Translations under genes and position numbers: made by a program | Shown: positions 46,090 to 57,090 of the stretch, in pieces | How positions within the stretch are numbered: position 1 is the first letter of the stretch | Layout of the letters: the number at the start of each line of letters is the position of its first letter | The notes under the pieces: model-generated | The model's input: only the letters and a program-made list of their open reading frames with translations | Databases searched by the model: none | What the model was told of the DNA's origin: nothing | Source: Mytilus trossulus | Lineage: Eukaryota > Mollusca > Bivalvia > Mytilida > Mytilidae | DNA: 64,000 bases | Assembly (NCBI RefSeq): GCF_036588685.1 | Contig: NC_086386.1 | Coordinates: 19,054,931-19,118,930 of the forward strand | Reading direction: 5' to 3'

Positions 46090-47930
46090 CATGGATCCAA
46101 TAGCGGACAAGGAGTAAGTTGTTGAAAATGTCAAAGCCCTGTGAGGTATTACCACAAGGAACCACCTTTGATGGTACTCCCGGTTTAGGAAAGATCAGTT
46201 GGTTGAGTTGATTGTAACAAAAGAAACCAACCTTAGATATCAGCGTCGTCCGAAACCCCAGACAAAAAAACTTGGGTTGAAAGGTATTAGCAGGCTGTCG
46301 ATAGTGTATCCGCCAACGAAAGCCTTGAAAGAAGCATTTAATACCTAAAAGATGACCCCCATTATTGATATGGATGTGCAGACTTTCCTTGACGTCTCTC
46401 AAATGTCACTGGAGGAACTTAAAACAAATTGGACATTGAAAGGAGCAAAAATCAATGTGGTGCTACACTGTACCTTTGTGAATATTAATCCAACAGGTAA
46501 TGCAGATGATAAGAAAAGGAATACTTTCACTCGAAATTTTCACCGAGGCCACGATCTTAGCTGAAACCCTTGATTATATGGACAAAAATATCGGAGTAAA
46601 GATTGCCCAGTGAACCTCTGAAAAATATGGCTGAACATTGAAAGCAATTGTAAAACTTCAAGTCAATATTAACAAACACCGGCCGCTGGAATGCCTAGGG
46701 TCACAGTACTTTGAAAGAAGCTGTAAACAATACGAAAATAAAACCTGATGTGGATTGTTTTAAGTGGGCCATACTTTCGGCCATGACGAGGTAGATTCAA
46801 AACATGCAGACATGATAACACAGTACCACTGTGGCAGGACGAGCTCAATCTGGAAAAAAGATGTAGTTCTCGGTCAGTCTCAAGGGTTTTGATAAGTTCT
46901 AGAAGGTCAATTCAACCCTGACAGTCGATGCATTATAAATTAACGACAATGAAGTATACCCGCTGCGCATATCAGACGTTAGCGAACAGCGGGAGAGAGA
47001 CATCAACTTGCTGCTGATAAAAAAGTCTTGGCTAGTGTTGAGCCAGACTTCGGACCACAATTGTGGGACCCACCTGTGCTGCAGGTGCATGGACCAGTTT
47101 ACATTAAAGAAGTCCTGGAGGCCCACAAAGAGTGTTGCGTCAACCACAAGGCGGTTAAGATCGAGCTGCCCAAGCTAATCAAGGAAGGGACCTACCAGAC
47201 ATTTGACAACACTCACTTGAGAGGAGTCCCTGTCGTGGTGTTTGCGGGATTTTAGTATTTAACCGAGAAGGTTGAAACTAGGATTGATAAACCACATACG
47301 AAAGCCTACCAAAAGCACACGCCTTCGTGTTTCTGCTACCACATCAAATGCTTTGACGACAACGTGTATACCAAGGCACCAGTTCTGTATATCATGCAAA
47401 AGCCGGGAGAAGATGTGGCACAGGTCTTTATTGAATGCATTGAGAAAGAAAATTAAGGCCTTTACACATTAAACTATCTTATGAAGCATATGGTCTTGAC
47501 GAAAGAGGACAAGAAAACCACCAGGTGGCCACGCAGCGCTGGTTGTGTTCGCTTGGTGATGACAAGATGAGGGATTACTGCGACTTTACCGAAATACAGG
47601 GGCGCATCACCTAACCAGTGTAACCTGAAGTACAAAATGTCAAAGTGTATACCTGTATTTTTCACAATTTGGCCGGGTATGATAGTTATCTGTTCATTAA
47701 GAACCTGGAATCGACACCGGGGCAGCTCACATGCATTCCAAATTCGGAGGAAAAGTAAATTTCGTTTAGGAAGACATTCCAGGTGAGCGGGTACAAGATC
47801 AAAGACGGGGAAATGAAACCCCTCCATCAGAGTTTGAGGTTTGGACAGTCTCAAATTTATGATTGCGAGTCTGAATAGCTTGGTAAACTCAAGTCCAACA
47901 GCAGCCTTCAAGAATTATCGGAAGGTATTT
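46090..47930 (+). pseudogene. Protein-primed DNA polymerase B, N-terminal and exonuclease part, decayed
   Basis: Coding sense is on + in shifting frames. An N-terminal region of unknown fold (DMDVQTFLDVSQMSLEEL near 46370) is followed by PLRISDVSEQRERDINLLL near 46960. The exonuclease I region near 47150-47255 has IELPKLIKEGTYQTF, then VPVVVFAGF, where the catalytic D and E of the usual YADFE are lost. Next come CNLKYK and F--IWPGYD-type words near 47630-47690, and SLKFMIASLNSLVNS near 47845. At least five frame changes or stops break it. The order matches Polinton polymerases. It replicates the element from a protein primer in intact relatives. Confidence 0.75.
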
Positions 47931-49060
47931 GGTAGAGGAGCGTTTGATCCCGAATTGTACCGGGTGATACCCGCGGAGTCCAAAAACGGTTGGAAAAATC
48001 ACACTGCGCGAGGTCACAAACAGGCGTTATCTAGAATACATTGTGTCATGCCGCGAATATTGTGAGCTGGGAAGCAGGCTTATCAAATGGAAGAGGCTGG
48101 ACAAGAACGCACATCTGACACTCATGCAGGGCTACCTTGCGCAGAAGTGTCCAACCTACATAGCTATCCTGGTACTGTCACGACAATGGTATCAACTGCG
48201 CCGGGCTCGACGCCTGCATTGCGAAAGGTACATGGCAGATAAGATTGTATACACGAGAAATGTCTGGGACTACGCCAAGGCACATCTTTCGGCCATCATT
48301 AATTGGACTGAGTGGGAGGCAGGCCAAGGTTGCACTAAAGGATCCGAAATGGTATCATATTGTTGAATTGCAGCCGTACCTTTATGAGCATGCGAAAAAC
48401 TCAAAGGAATGTAAGAAATGTAAGGGCACCGACTACAACATCGATGGAAGTACGGTGAACTACTAGTATGTAATTTGTAGTTTGAAGAACAAGGCACTTA
48501 CGGTGGCGTTTGATTACTTGACAGAACAGGATATTGAAGTTGAAACACTTGTAATTGACGGTATCGTGCTTTACAAGGACAATGTGCCACCAAAAATATT
48601 TTCATGGGTGCTCGCTGTTTGTTCATAGAATGTCAAGGAGGTCAAGTGATGTAAAATGTGATGTAAAAAGTGATGCTTTACAAGGACAATGTGCCACCAA
48701 AACTATTTTCATGGGTGCTCGCCGTTTGTTCATAGAATGTCAAGGAGGTCAAGTGATGTAAAATCACCTTCAACAGACATATGATATACCAGTTGACGGC
48801 CATGGACGAAAGTTTACTCTTGCGACAGAGTGTGTACCCTGTTGATTACTAGTATATGGATGAGGTTCAAGCAACTTGAGTAAACCGAGCAAGACGAAAA
48901 AGCATTGATGGCAGCGTTCGATTCGCTGACAAGACAATGTATTAAATTTGGATCGCTGGAGGTCAATGGCAGCACGATCAACCAGGACAATGTGCTCACA
49001 TAGAGTCAAGAAAGTCATGGATGAAGGTAATGATAAAGCTGTTGACGCGCCGGGGAAGTC
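47931..49060 (+). pseudogene. Foreign 1.1-kb block inside polymerase B, primase-like by eye
   Basis: Polinton polymerases normally run straight from the SLKFM region to the LLLRKGVYPYDY region. Here about 1.1 kb intervenes. It encodes, in changing frames, LEYIVSCREYCELGSRLIKW (48030-48090), a GIN-AGLDA word near 48190, KECKKCKGTDYNIDGSTVNY (48410-48470) and VAFDYLTEQDIEVETLVIDG (48500-48565). The last motif recurs in altered form near 48900-48970. By eye this recalls the N-terminal region of D5-like primase-helicases of large DNA viruses; the match is from memory and weak. A 107-base tandem duplication and a second, degenerate LLLR-VYP-DY copy (48820) lie inside. Confidence 0.45.
48568..48763 (+). 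repeat. 107-bp tandem duplication
   Basis: Two head-to-tail copies (48568-48674 and 48675-48763, the second incomplete), each starting GCTTTACAAGGACAATGTGC and containing GGGTGCTCGC and AATGTCAAGGAGGTCAAGTG. They differ at a few positions. Confidence 0.9.
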
Positions 49061-49668
49061 TCTTGATGAATGTTTACTCTTGCGAAAGGGTGTGTACCCT
49101 TATGACTATGTTGATGGGTTTGAAAATCTCCAGGAGACCGAGTTGACAACCAGTAAGAATTCTACAATACCATCACCGGTGAGGGAGTAAGCCATGCAGA
49201 CTATGAACTAATACGCACAGCAAGTGTGTGAAAAGAGATGGATATCACAAGCATGAGAGAGTATCATGACTTGTATCTGAAAACGGATGTACTCCTGCTG
49301 TGCAATGTGTTTGAGAACTTCAGAGATGTATACTTGAAGTATTCGGAACTTAATCCCGCGTGGTACCTAACAGCACCAATACTTGCCTATGATGCGACAT
49401 TGAAAACTACCGTAACAGTTGTGAAACCTAAAATTATCTCGTACCCTGATATGCTTCTGATGCTTGAAAAGGGATCAGAGGTGGGATAACAGTCGCGACG
49501 CAGCGGTTTGCCAAAGTCAACAACCCTTATGTCGAAGGATTCAATGCCGACAAGCCCACCAACTACTTGATGTATGCGGATACCGATAACCTGTATGAAT
49601 GGGATATGAGTAGCTATCCACCGACCGGTGGCTTGGAATGGATTAACACCGACTTAACCAACCTTGGA
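49061..49668 (+). pseudogene. Polymerase B, exonuclease III to palm start, decayed
   Basis: Contains LLLRKGVYPYDYVDGFENLQ (about 49075-49135). Next is MREYHDLYLKTDVLLLCNVFE (49250-49315), where the exonuclease III Y-x3-D pattern (YLKTD) is intact. PAWYLTAP and YPDMLLMLEKG follow, and near 49575-49595 YADTDNLYEWDM covers the first palm motif region. There is a frameshift near 49487. The frame stops at the LINE insertion site. Confidence 0.8.
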
Positions 49669-50631
49669 TATTAATCGCTGGTGTGATGACAATAAAATGG
49701 CTATAAATGTATCTAAAACGAAAGCTATATGCATTGGATCTAAACAAAAGCTTTCCGTTACATCAAATGAAAACATTAATCTTGCTTTAAATGGACAACA
49801 AATTATAGAAAGTACATGTGAAAAAGTTCTAGGTGTTTTTATTGATGCATCTCTATCTTGGTCTTCTCATATCGATTATATAATCAAAAAAGTTAACTCT
49901 TCTTTAGCTTTACTAAAAAGGATAAAGAAATATTTAAATCATAAAGCTAGACAAATGTACTATAACGCTTACGTTTTACCTCACTTAGATTATTGTTGTT
50001 CAATATGGGGAAACTGTAATAACTTTTTATTAGATAGTTTACTAAAACTGCAAAAAGGGCAGCAAGAATAATTTTAGACGAACATGATTACACCAAACCT
50101 TCAAGAGAATTATTTCACGAATGTAACATTGTGCCAATCACACAAAGAATACTTTATCACAAATCAATACTAATGTATAAGGCAAAACATGGCTTAGCTC
50201 CAGAATATATGTCAAGTCTTATTGTATCAGCTTCTGCAAACCAAAAATATAATACGAGATTTGCATCCTCAGATAATTTAATTATTCCAAAACCAAATAC
50301 AGAGTTGTATAAGTCTAGTTTCTCGTACAATGGACCAAGAGTGTGGAATGCTCTTCCTAATTCAATAAAAAAATCAAATACAGTATCCGAATTTAAACAT
50401 AAATACAAATCTATGTACTTTTAACATTACTATCATATTTTTACTGTAATGCCATATCATAATTGTTTATTGTATTTTAAATTGTGCATAATCTTTATTT
50501 ACCATTATTATTGATGCATTGTTTATTTGTAATGTAATTATTATTGTATTAAGAGAGCCTTATTGAAAATTGGTGTAATCCAAATGAGTTACTCTCTCTA
50601 AATAAAGATATTATTATTATTATTATTATTA
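49669..50631 (+). mobile_element. 5'-truncated non-LTR retrotransposon (LINE) inside polymerase B
   Basis: Encodes the end of an RT: INRWCDDNKMAINVSKTK, VLGVFIDASLSWSSHIDYI, YVLPHLDYCCSIWG, then after a one-base slip near 50055, SFSYNGPRVWNALPNSIKK near the C-terminus. The 3' end is a (TTA)n tail at about 50606-50632, preceded by AATAAAGATA. TTGGA flanks both sides (49664-49668 and 50632-50636) as a short target duplication. The clade is not determined (CR1/L2/RTE-like ends are possible). The slip makes it inactive. Confidence 0.85.
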
Positions 50632-51712
50632 TTGGAGACCCTTGCAGTGAAGACGACCAAGGATTTATATTGGAGGTAGACATCGAATATCTCAAGGAAC
50701 TTCATGACTACCACAATGACTACTCGCTTGCCCCGGAAACTGCACAGCTGAACAAAGTAAAGAATCTGGTGCCAAACCTCGGAGACAAACTGAGGTATGT
50801 TGTACACTACGTCAACCTAAAACAGTACTTGCGCTCAGGCTCATGATAAGAAAACCACACGGTTTTAAGTTTAAACCAGATCATATGGCTGAAGATTTAA
50901 ACAGATCTAACCACCGCGCTCAGAGCCGGTGCCACCACTAACTTTGAAAAAGACTTTTTCAAGCTCATGAACAATGCGGTGTCGGAAAGGCAATAGAAAA
51001 TATCCGCAAGATGTTTGACGTCCGAATGGTTACCAAACGAGGAAAAAGTAATGAAGCTCGTCACCAAGCTCAATATTGATCGCCGAGTTAACTTAAGTGA
51101 GTATCTTGCAGCCCTGCACATGCGTAAGACCAAATAGACTTTGACAAGCCAATTTACCTAGACATATCTAAGACCTTAATAGCGGACTATGTTTACAAGT
51201 ACCTAAAGCCAACCTACCGTGACAAGACAACTATCTGTTACACCGACAGTATCGTTTACAATGCCGAACCTCCAGATGTCTACAAAGACATTAACAAACA
51301 CGGGCGGCAGAAGTTCGGCACATTCAACTATCCAAGTGACCACACTTCCGGTATCAAAACAAGAAAATTCTTGGAAAGTTCTAGGATGAATGAGCCGGAG
51401 TCCCCATGACTGAGTCTTGGATTGCGGTCAAAGATATACGCACTCAATGTTGGCATGCGCGTATCGAAGTGGGTTTAATTGGTGAAGAAGTGCATCGTCA
51501 AAAATGACCTTTGAAAACTACAAAAGATGACTTGATAAGCACACAGTGAGCTACCGGACTATGAATACACAATTAAAAGTCATAGGCATCAGATATATAC
51601 ACTTGAGTGTCACAAGAGAGCCCTATAAGCCAACGATGACAAGCGTCATATCATGCATGATGGAATTAGCACCCTTGCCCGTGGCCACTACAAAATCGTC
51701 AACCGTAAATAA
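50632..51712 (+). pseudogene. Polymerase B, palm to C-terminus, decayed
   Basis: Resumes the polymerase frame directly after the LINE: LEVDIEYLKELHDYHNDYSL, VKNLVPNLGDKLRYVVHYV, then NFEKDFFKLMNNAVS (50940-50985). The catalytic palm region is near 51240-51260, where the usual D-T-D pair reads CYTDSIVYN. KTRKFLESS and LRSKIYALNV follow. The C-terminal DDKRHIMHDGISTLARGHY ends at a TAA (51710-51712) embedded in TAAATAAATG. Frame changes occur around 50840, 50990, 51130, 51410 and 51480. Confidence 0.8.
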
Positions 51713-51715
51713 ATG
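51706..51715 (+). promoter_or_regulatory. Gene-junction TAAATAAATG: polymerase end / protease start
   Basis: Here the polymerase stop TAA lies inside AATAAA and the protease ATG follows with no gap, in the same frame. Confidence 0.6.
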
Positions 51716-52129
51716 AGCGGCATATGGGTGCATAATTTTGTTCTCCCCTACAAACCCCTTTCAAACACTCAGCTCAAACAGGCTGTAACCACCACAAAAA
51801 TTCAATACTGTTGGGGTGCGGTCATGCCTGATAAATTACTACCAAAGGTCTGACACACCAAATGTGGAACCTTAACCACGACAGCTGGAAGGATCGTGCA
51901 ACGCACTTGGCTTGTTGGTAAAAGCGCAGACCGACAAAGTTTTACTTTGACTCTTATAGATTGCCAAGCCCGACGAGATGGTAGACTATTTGTAGCCTGA
52001 ATTCCTTTTCAAAACTGATGAACTTCAGACGCGAGGGGATGTGGTGTGTCGTCACTTCTTTCTGTCCGTGTTGAAGATGCTGACAAAGGGAAAATCGTGG
52101 AAAATGCAATGTTTTCGCTCTATAAATAA
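51713..52129 (+). pseudogene. Adenain-type cysteine protease, decayed
   Basis: Starts MSGIWVHNFVLPYKPLSNTQ. After a stop near 51853 and frame changes, the catalytic-His region follows near 51900 (R-THLACW, usually G-THW), then KFYFDSYRLPSPDEMVDYL with the Asp, and a C-x-HF segment near 52045 (CRHFFLSVLKM) holding the Cys. This order is that of the maturation proteases of adenoviruses and Polintons, which process virion proteins in intact elements. The expected length is about 140 codons and fits the span between the two junction motifs. Confidence 0.7.
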
Positions 52130-52132
52130 ATG
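52123..52132 (+). promoter_or_regulatory. Gene-junction TAAATAAATG: protease / fibre-like gene
   Basis: Flanked upstream by CTCTA and followed by GATAAG; the ATG is at 52130-52132. Confidence 0.6.
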
Positions 52133-52602
52133 GATAAGTTTGAATCCCATGCAAGACAGTGCATATCCGTCTGGTGAATCGTGCAGCATTTCGATATGAA
52201 CGACAATCGCATTACTAGCCTATGATATCCCAAGGACAGCTCGGATGCTGTGACAAAACGGTGGGTGACCAATCAGTTGAAAGATGGTATAAAAGACAAC
52301 AATTAGCTAGAAGCGATCGTGAAATAGCTCTCGAGGACATGAAAAAACACCTTGTTGGTATCGCTAAAAAGTGGGAAAGTGTCTACCTTGCGGCACAAGA
52401 ACTAGTGACCAAAGGATGGTATATGCAAAGTACTATGTGGATCTAAGTATGGCGGTTCTAGAGAAAATCAATACCATCGAATTGAAGGTGAAGTCTTATC
52501 ACACGACGGACAGGAAACGGCACGAATCGAATCTCATATTTGAGGAGGACCTGCGCAACTATATTATAGCACATCAGTGTTTTCCATGTCATATGAACTA
52601 GT
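52130..52602 (+). pseudogene. Fibre-like N-terminus and adjoining helical protein, decayed
   Basis: From 52130 the frame gives MDKFESHARQ, then after a stop MNDNRITSL and DSSDAVTKRWVTNQLKDG. This is the N-x-I-x-x-L ... D-AV-K-YV pattern found at the start of fibre or tail-like proteins in Polintons and phages. From about 52320 to 52600 a helical stretch follows (KKHLVGIAKKWESVYLA, INTIELKVKSYHTTDRKRHE, EEDLRNYIIAHQCFPCHMN) ending at TAG. I do not recognise the second part. Whether these were one gene or two is unclear. Confidence 0.5.
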
Positions 52603-52639
52603 CTATTCATCCGCAGCTTTAACCAAAGAGTTAAACGCA

Positions 52640-53645
52640 ATTTGCATACCGTTTGGAAGGCATTCCGCACGGTCAACCCCTTCTTGTTTTTGAGTGGTAT
52701 CAGTCAGACATTTTTGGAGAAGACATCGATAATGCTCCAGTCGAATTTATTTTTCGCAATCAAAAGGTTTATCATTTGGAAGTCGGACAGTGGTAAGACA
52801 ACGCTGTTGAACAACATAATCCTGTGCGATTGATGACTCGAGTACGATCAATTGTACGCCTTCTGGAAATCGCTTCACCAGCTCATCTACCGGCTGTTGC
52901 AGCAAGCGCTGGGAACAGGCTTCACTAAGGAAGATATCCTAAACCTCGTACAGTGCAAAGGCAAGTCTACCTACTCGTTGATCGATGTGGTCAACGCCTT
53001 ACCACCACCATGACACCGGAGTGATATCGAAACTTTTCTTCGAGCAAAGGAGCGATGAACTAATCCTGGAAACTCGACCAAACCTCATTGTGTTCGACGA
53101 CTTGATGCTTAGAAAATGAAGACTACTACGTGAGTGGTCGCCACAACATTGATTGTTTTCAATTGTGACAGAACTACTTCAACGGCCCCTAGGCTATCCT
53201 GGAGAATGCAAATGTCCTATGCTTCTTCTAGCATGATGCTAAGAATTTCGAAAAATCCGACGAGATCACTGCAACAATCTCACCAAGGAATAGTTTGGCA
53301 TTCAGTGTAAACATTGCTGGTCAAAAACCTATGGATGTGTAAGCATCGATATTAAAATCACCAAGGCAAATGGAAAATATCGATGGAATTTGAAGAGTTT
53401 TATAGTATCAATAATGAATTGTTACAAAGATAACTCATCGAAGTACAAGGATTCAGAGTTCCTAGAGTATTCATTGTCAGATATTGAAAAGGAACTGGAT
53501 CTAGAAATCGATCCCCAGCCAAAGAAATACGAATGGCCCAGCAAATGTTAATTTGAGTCGGCCCTGAAGACTGTGTTACAAGTGTTGTTGGATTGGGTTT
53601 CATTATTTATGTCCCGATATGGATGAAAGTCTGTTGAATTGGCTA
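52640..53645 (+). pseudogene. FtsK/HerA-type genome-packaging ATPase, decayed
   Basis: The Walker A region near 52780-52815 reads SDSGKTTLLNNII (usually GPSxSGKT). The Walker B region near 53080-53110 reads PNLIVFDDLML. Between them are helical segments in shifted frames. After Walker B come words typical of this family (HNIDCFQL, then NYF-GP, ENANVLC-F and KNFEKSDEI in mixed frames). The C-terminal part EFLEYSLSDIEKELDLEIDP ends near 53560. Intact homologues pump DNA into the capsid. At least six stops or frame changes. Confidence 0.65.
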
Positions 53646-53969
53646 TAAACATAAAGGAAGTTCCCAACGCCCACAACAACCCAAATGCCCACCAAGACTA
53701 GTTTCGGTCATCAGTGCAATCACCGATGCAAACCGCGTAAAGACGTATGTCTCAGACACAGGAATCTGGGCATTCGACCCACGCTAGAACCATCGCATAA
53801 TCGATCGACCTGGGTCGATTTGGTATTCGAACCAATACTATTGGGGCGTTCGAGGCATTCAAAGGCGTTCACACCAACGCTTAGTTAGAATGAGTTCTTT
53901 CAAACCTCTGAAGGCGTTCGAATCCGTTCACACCAACGCCTAGGGGAGTTGTTCCAACGCTATGAATAA
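53646..53969 (+). other. Unrecognised stretch with short direct repeats
   Basis: GGCGTTCACACCAACGC (53864) and CCGTTCACACCAACGCC (53925), plus GGCGTTCGA words, are repeated in 53845-53945. No protein signature. Confidence 0.5.
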
Positions 53970-53972
53970 ATG
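53963..53972 (+). promoter_or_regulatory. Gene-junction variant TGAATAAATG
   Basis: Precedes a frame starting MTFIKIPFPKQREALSKEL, which supports a real gene start at 53970. Confidence 0.5.
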
Positions 53973-54765
53973 ACGTTCATCAAAATTCCATTCCCAAAGC
54001 AGCGGGAGGCACTCTCAAAGGAGTTGCATATAACTAAGCGGAGCATTAAATCCTGTAACATGCAGCACCGCCTTGACAGGATTGGACCTTTCCAAAGTGT
54101 TTAGGCCTGAGGTTGAGGCTCAGCGGAAAGCAGTTTAAAAAAATCACAAAAACAATTGAAGATTTACCTCCAGTTGTGCCAGCACTCCCTTATCCAACGC
54201 CCGAGTTTGCCGACCCTCTACCCATTGCACCACCTAAATACACCGTCGTCGGACCTTGAGCACAGCAGTATTTGCAGCTCAGTATGACTCCTTCTGCCGA
54301 CCACAACCTTGGATTCTGAAAACGATGGTTTCTTCATCCAAAGTTTATCAGTTTCTTTTGACGGCGATGATATGTTCGTGAATGGTGTGAGTTTCAAAGG
54401 AACCCTTGGCCGCTGTGAACTCATGGTGAAAAAGAAAACAGATTCGTTCGACGATGACGACCTTGACGACTGCAGAGATCCTGAAAAATTCCGGTGCCAT
54501 GTATCAAGGCAATTCCACCCTCCTGAAAACCGCGAAGGAAATCGTATCCCACATCTACCAGAGGGATTAGTTTGGCAGTGGGCTGCCAGCCGTGTTTCTT
54601 CCTGCCAACTTCAAGCAGCTTCTCGATCGTTTGGAACTGCGTGCTGCAGCCTACCGAGCAGTAAATAATGGTGTGCGCAACGAAATTGTGTCGATTATTG
54701 ATGCTATGAAAAAGGGTAGACATATCAGCATTGAGGAATAAAAGGCGCTTCATCGTAGCATCCTA
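53970..54765 (+). pseudogene. Minor virion-protein-like gene, decayed
   Basis: Starts MTFIKIPFPKQREALSKEL. A proline-rich linker follows (VPALPYPTPEFADPLPIAPP, 54175-54235), then VNGVSFKGTLGRCELMVKK and SFDDDDLDD (54380-54470), and helical segments ending MKKGRHISIEE near 54738. I know the linker plus G-x-x-F-x-GTxG-ELM pattern from unannotated proteins encoded beside Polinton capsid genes. The role (minor capsid or membrane-associated virion protein) is inference. Confidence 0.5.
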
Positions 54766-54775
54766 TAAATAAATG
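54766..54775 (+). promoter_or_regulatory. Gene-junction TAAATAAATG: minor protein / capsid start
   Basis: The ATG at 54773-54775 opens the capsid gene. The visible upstream frame ends earlier (54741), probably after a frameshift. Confidence 0.55.
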
Positions 54776-56412
54776 CTGCAAATAAAAAAAAGGTTACGCA
54801 CGAAAGTACGACTACGGTGATAGAGGACTGTTTGACACGGTAGCATTGAAAGGTGTTGAAAAAGGGGCCTCCTAAACCGTCGACCATGTGGTTGGTAAAG
54901 TGGTATAAACCATCTACCACTTCGTCAACGCTAAAAATACATACATTATGTATGACATCCTTACAATCACCGAAGGATAGACTTTCGATGAAAGTCTCCA
55001 GGGATTTATCAGGTTCACGAATACTGGTGCCAACCTGAATAATCAAGGTAATATCCTAATCAATATCGAAACCCAAGACTTATAACTTCATCCCGCTGAA
55101 AGTTATCTTTTGGTAGAGGGGCAACTGCAAAAGAACGACAGTAGTGCATATGCTGATGCAGATCTAGTGTCTCTCTTTCACAATGGAATCATGTATCTCT
55201 TCTCTGAAGCCAGCTAATCGAACATATCAATAGCCTAGGCGTTGCCACTACCATGTTAGAAATTTTGATTTATCACGACTATTTCTCCAAATATCAAGGT
55301 CTCAAACAGCTGTGGTGCAAGGATTCATCTACCGAAGCTGAGACCGATAACAGAGTAGTTGTCGTTTGTTTATGTAATATATACGTGTTTCTCGTTTCTC
55401 GTTTTGTTTATATAGATTAGACCGTTGGTTGACCGTTTGAATAGTTTTACACTAGTAATTTTGGTGCCCTTTATAGCTTGTTCGGTGTGAGCCAAGGCTC
55501 CGTGTTGAAGGCCGTACTTTAACCTTTAATGGTTTACTTTTTAAATTGTTACTTGGATGGAGAGTTGTCTCATTGGCACTCACACCAAATCTTCCTATAT
55601 CTATTCGCAGCACGTCATGGTAAAATTATCCCCAAACCTGCCAACAAAGGAGCTTTTTCATTCACCATGCATACCCCTGAGACATATTTTCGGCTTTTCA
55701 GACGACTACGACAAGATGGTATACGTATTAAAGCATGCATTGTCACTAGTGCGCGTGATTCAGACGCCGATGCCATGCACTGAGCCGCCGCAGTCAACGA
55801 TGTGGCAAAAACTATTCTGAGTCAGATCTCTTGGTTCGTTCTTAAAAGTAAAATCGACTGTGGATTTCGCATGAGGCAGTGTGATGCTATCGCCATTCCC
55901 AAAATACACAATTCAACTGGCGCCTATCTGTCACAAGTGGTACTTAAAAGACAAGATATACAATCGTTTCCATTCAAACCGACAAAAGTGTGAATAAGAC
56001 CCATGACGCCGCCGTGTGCGATCACTGTCGATTACGGAACATCCATATTACTGTCAACGCTGAACGCTACCCAGCCGTCGTATTTAATGCCGGTTTCACC
56101 CAAAGTAGGGTAGCCAGAGTGTTCAAGGTGGCTGCAGACATCAGAAAGAAACTCTACAACATGGTCACCCTCCTCAGTTACAGCGGCGTCAACACCGATA
56201 CCTCTGATTTCACAGGCTTATAGCATGTGTTTGTCATCTATGCAAGTCATCAGTCCAAGCGGCTGAAAGAATCCACGGTGGACATGCAGATACGGGCCGA
56301 ATTCGATCACAATGTTTACGCCAACACCGAAGCATTTGCACTTGGAATCTCCGACAGAGTTCTGTACTTCGAATCTGACGGACACAAGATGAACGTCGTG
56401 TTTGAAGCCTGA
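54773..56412 (+). pseudogene. Major capsid protein (double jelly-roll type), decayed and interrupted
   Basis: Recognisable blocks are HPAESYLLVEGQLQKNDSSA and ADLVSLFHNGIMYLFSEAS (55088-55215), and LGVATTMLE with YHDYFSKYQGLKQLWCKDSS (55240-55330). After the R1 insertion come AARHGKIIPKPANKGAFSF (55610-55665), CGFRMRQCDAIAIP, DHCRLRNIHITVNAERYPAV and ALGISDRVLYFESDGHKMN, ending at TGA 56410-56412. Block order and spacing match the capsid proteins of mollusc and cnidarian Polinton-like elements as I remember them. Frameshifts lie near 54830, 55220 and 55680. In intact elements it would form the icosahedral shell. Confidence 0.7.
55356..55606 (+). repeat. R1 SINE-like insertion in the capsid gene
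   Basis: A full-length R1 copy: GTCGTTTGTTTATGTAATAT, CTCGTTTCTCG, AGACCGTTGGTTGACCG, GGAGAGTTGTCTCATTGGCA, then CTTCCTATATCTATTC. Capsid coding blocks lie directly on both sides. Its upstream module is shared only with the copy at 2121-2355. Confidence 0.85.
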
Positions 56413-56421
56413 AAATAAATG
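56413..56421 (+). promoter_or_regulatory. Gene-junction AAATAAATG: capsid end / next gene
   Basis: Starts one base after the capsid TGA (56410-56412); the ATG is at 56419-56421. Confidence 0.6.
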
Positions 56422-57090
56422 AACAACATTATTTTGCAGCAATTCGTAAGTAAAACCGATCTAAAGCAGGAGTTCTCGTTCATAGTATCCGGGAACCATA
56501 GCCAAATTCATACCCGCTTCAATCCACTAAAAATTGGAAAGGATTATGAGATGTCATTGGTAAATCATGAGACCAACTACGTATACTCCATCCCCAACAT
56601 TCACACAGGTTCCTATGACATCAACGATGAAATACAGCGATAGCTGCGGCTCAACAAACACAAAGCCAAAATCATTATCGATGCAAATCGAGAAACCCTA
56701 AGAACAACAATAACTCTCGCCAGGCACTAAGAAGTAGATTTCAACTTAACAAATAGCCGCAACACCGTCTTGGGATTAGAACGGCAAATTTACAACTACG
56801 ATCGGGCTATACAGAAGGGGAACACATTGTTAATATCATCAACATCATCAGCATCCAGCTGGCAAATAGCGGTATAATCTATGGGAGCTATGTTAATGGT
56901 TAGCAGTAATCCACCATCTACAGTTTCTTTCCCGGTGTCGATCCTGGTATGAAGAACCCCCAAAAAAAACTGGTGTACTTACCAGTGACCCTGAAAACCA
57001 TCAATCGCATGTGCACTTATCTCACCGATCAGGATGGTGACCCAATCAAACTCCGCGGCGAAAACACACTATCCATTTTCATCTTCTAAG
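56419..57090 (+). pseudogene. Unrecognised gene after the capsid, decayed
   Basis: Starts MNNIILQQFVSKTDLKQEF and continues IHTRFNPLKIGKDYEMSLVN and YVYSIPNIHTG. Then come stops (56641) and a frame giving LLISSTSSASSWQIA and later TLSIFIF-type words, ending TAA at 57088-57090. The short beta-rich segments would suit a penton-like or minor capsid protein, the usual neighbour of the capsid gene, but no motif proves it. Confidence 0.45.

Noticed and set aside
46034..46402. 122-codon minus-strand open frame
   Set aside because: Antisense of the polymerase N-terminal region; no known family in this sense.
47474..47911. 145-codon minus-strand open frame inside the Polinton-like element
   Set aside because: It is the antisense shadow of polymerase B exonuclease sequence read on the plus strand.
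53685..53888. 67-codon plus-strand open frame
   Set aside because: Falls in a stretch with short direct repeats and no conserved motif; coding status cannot be supported.
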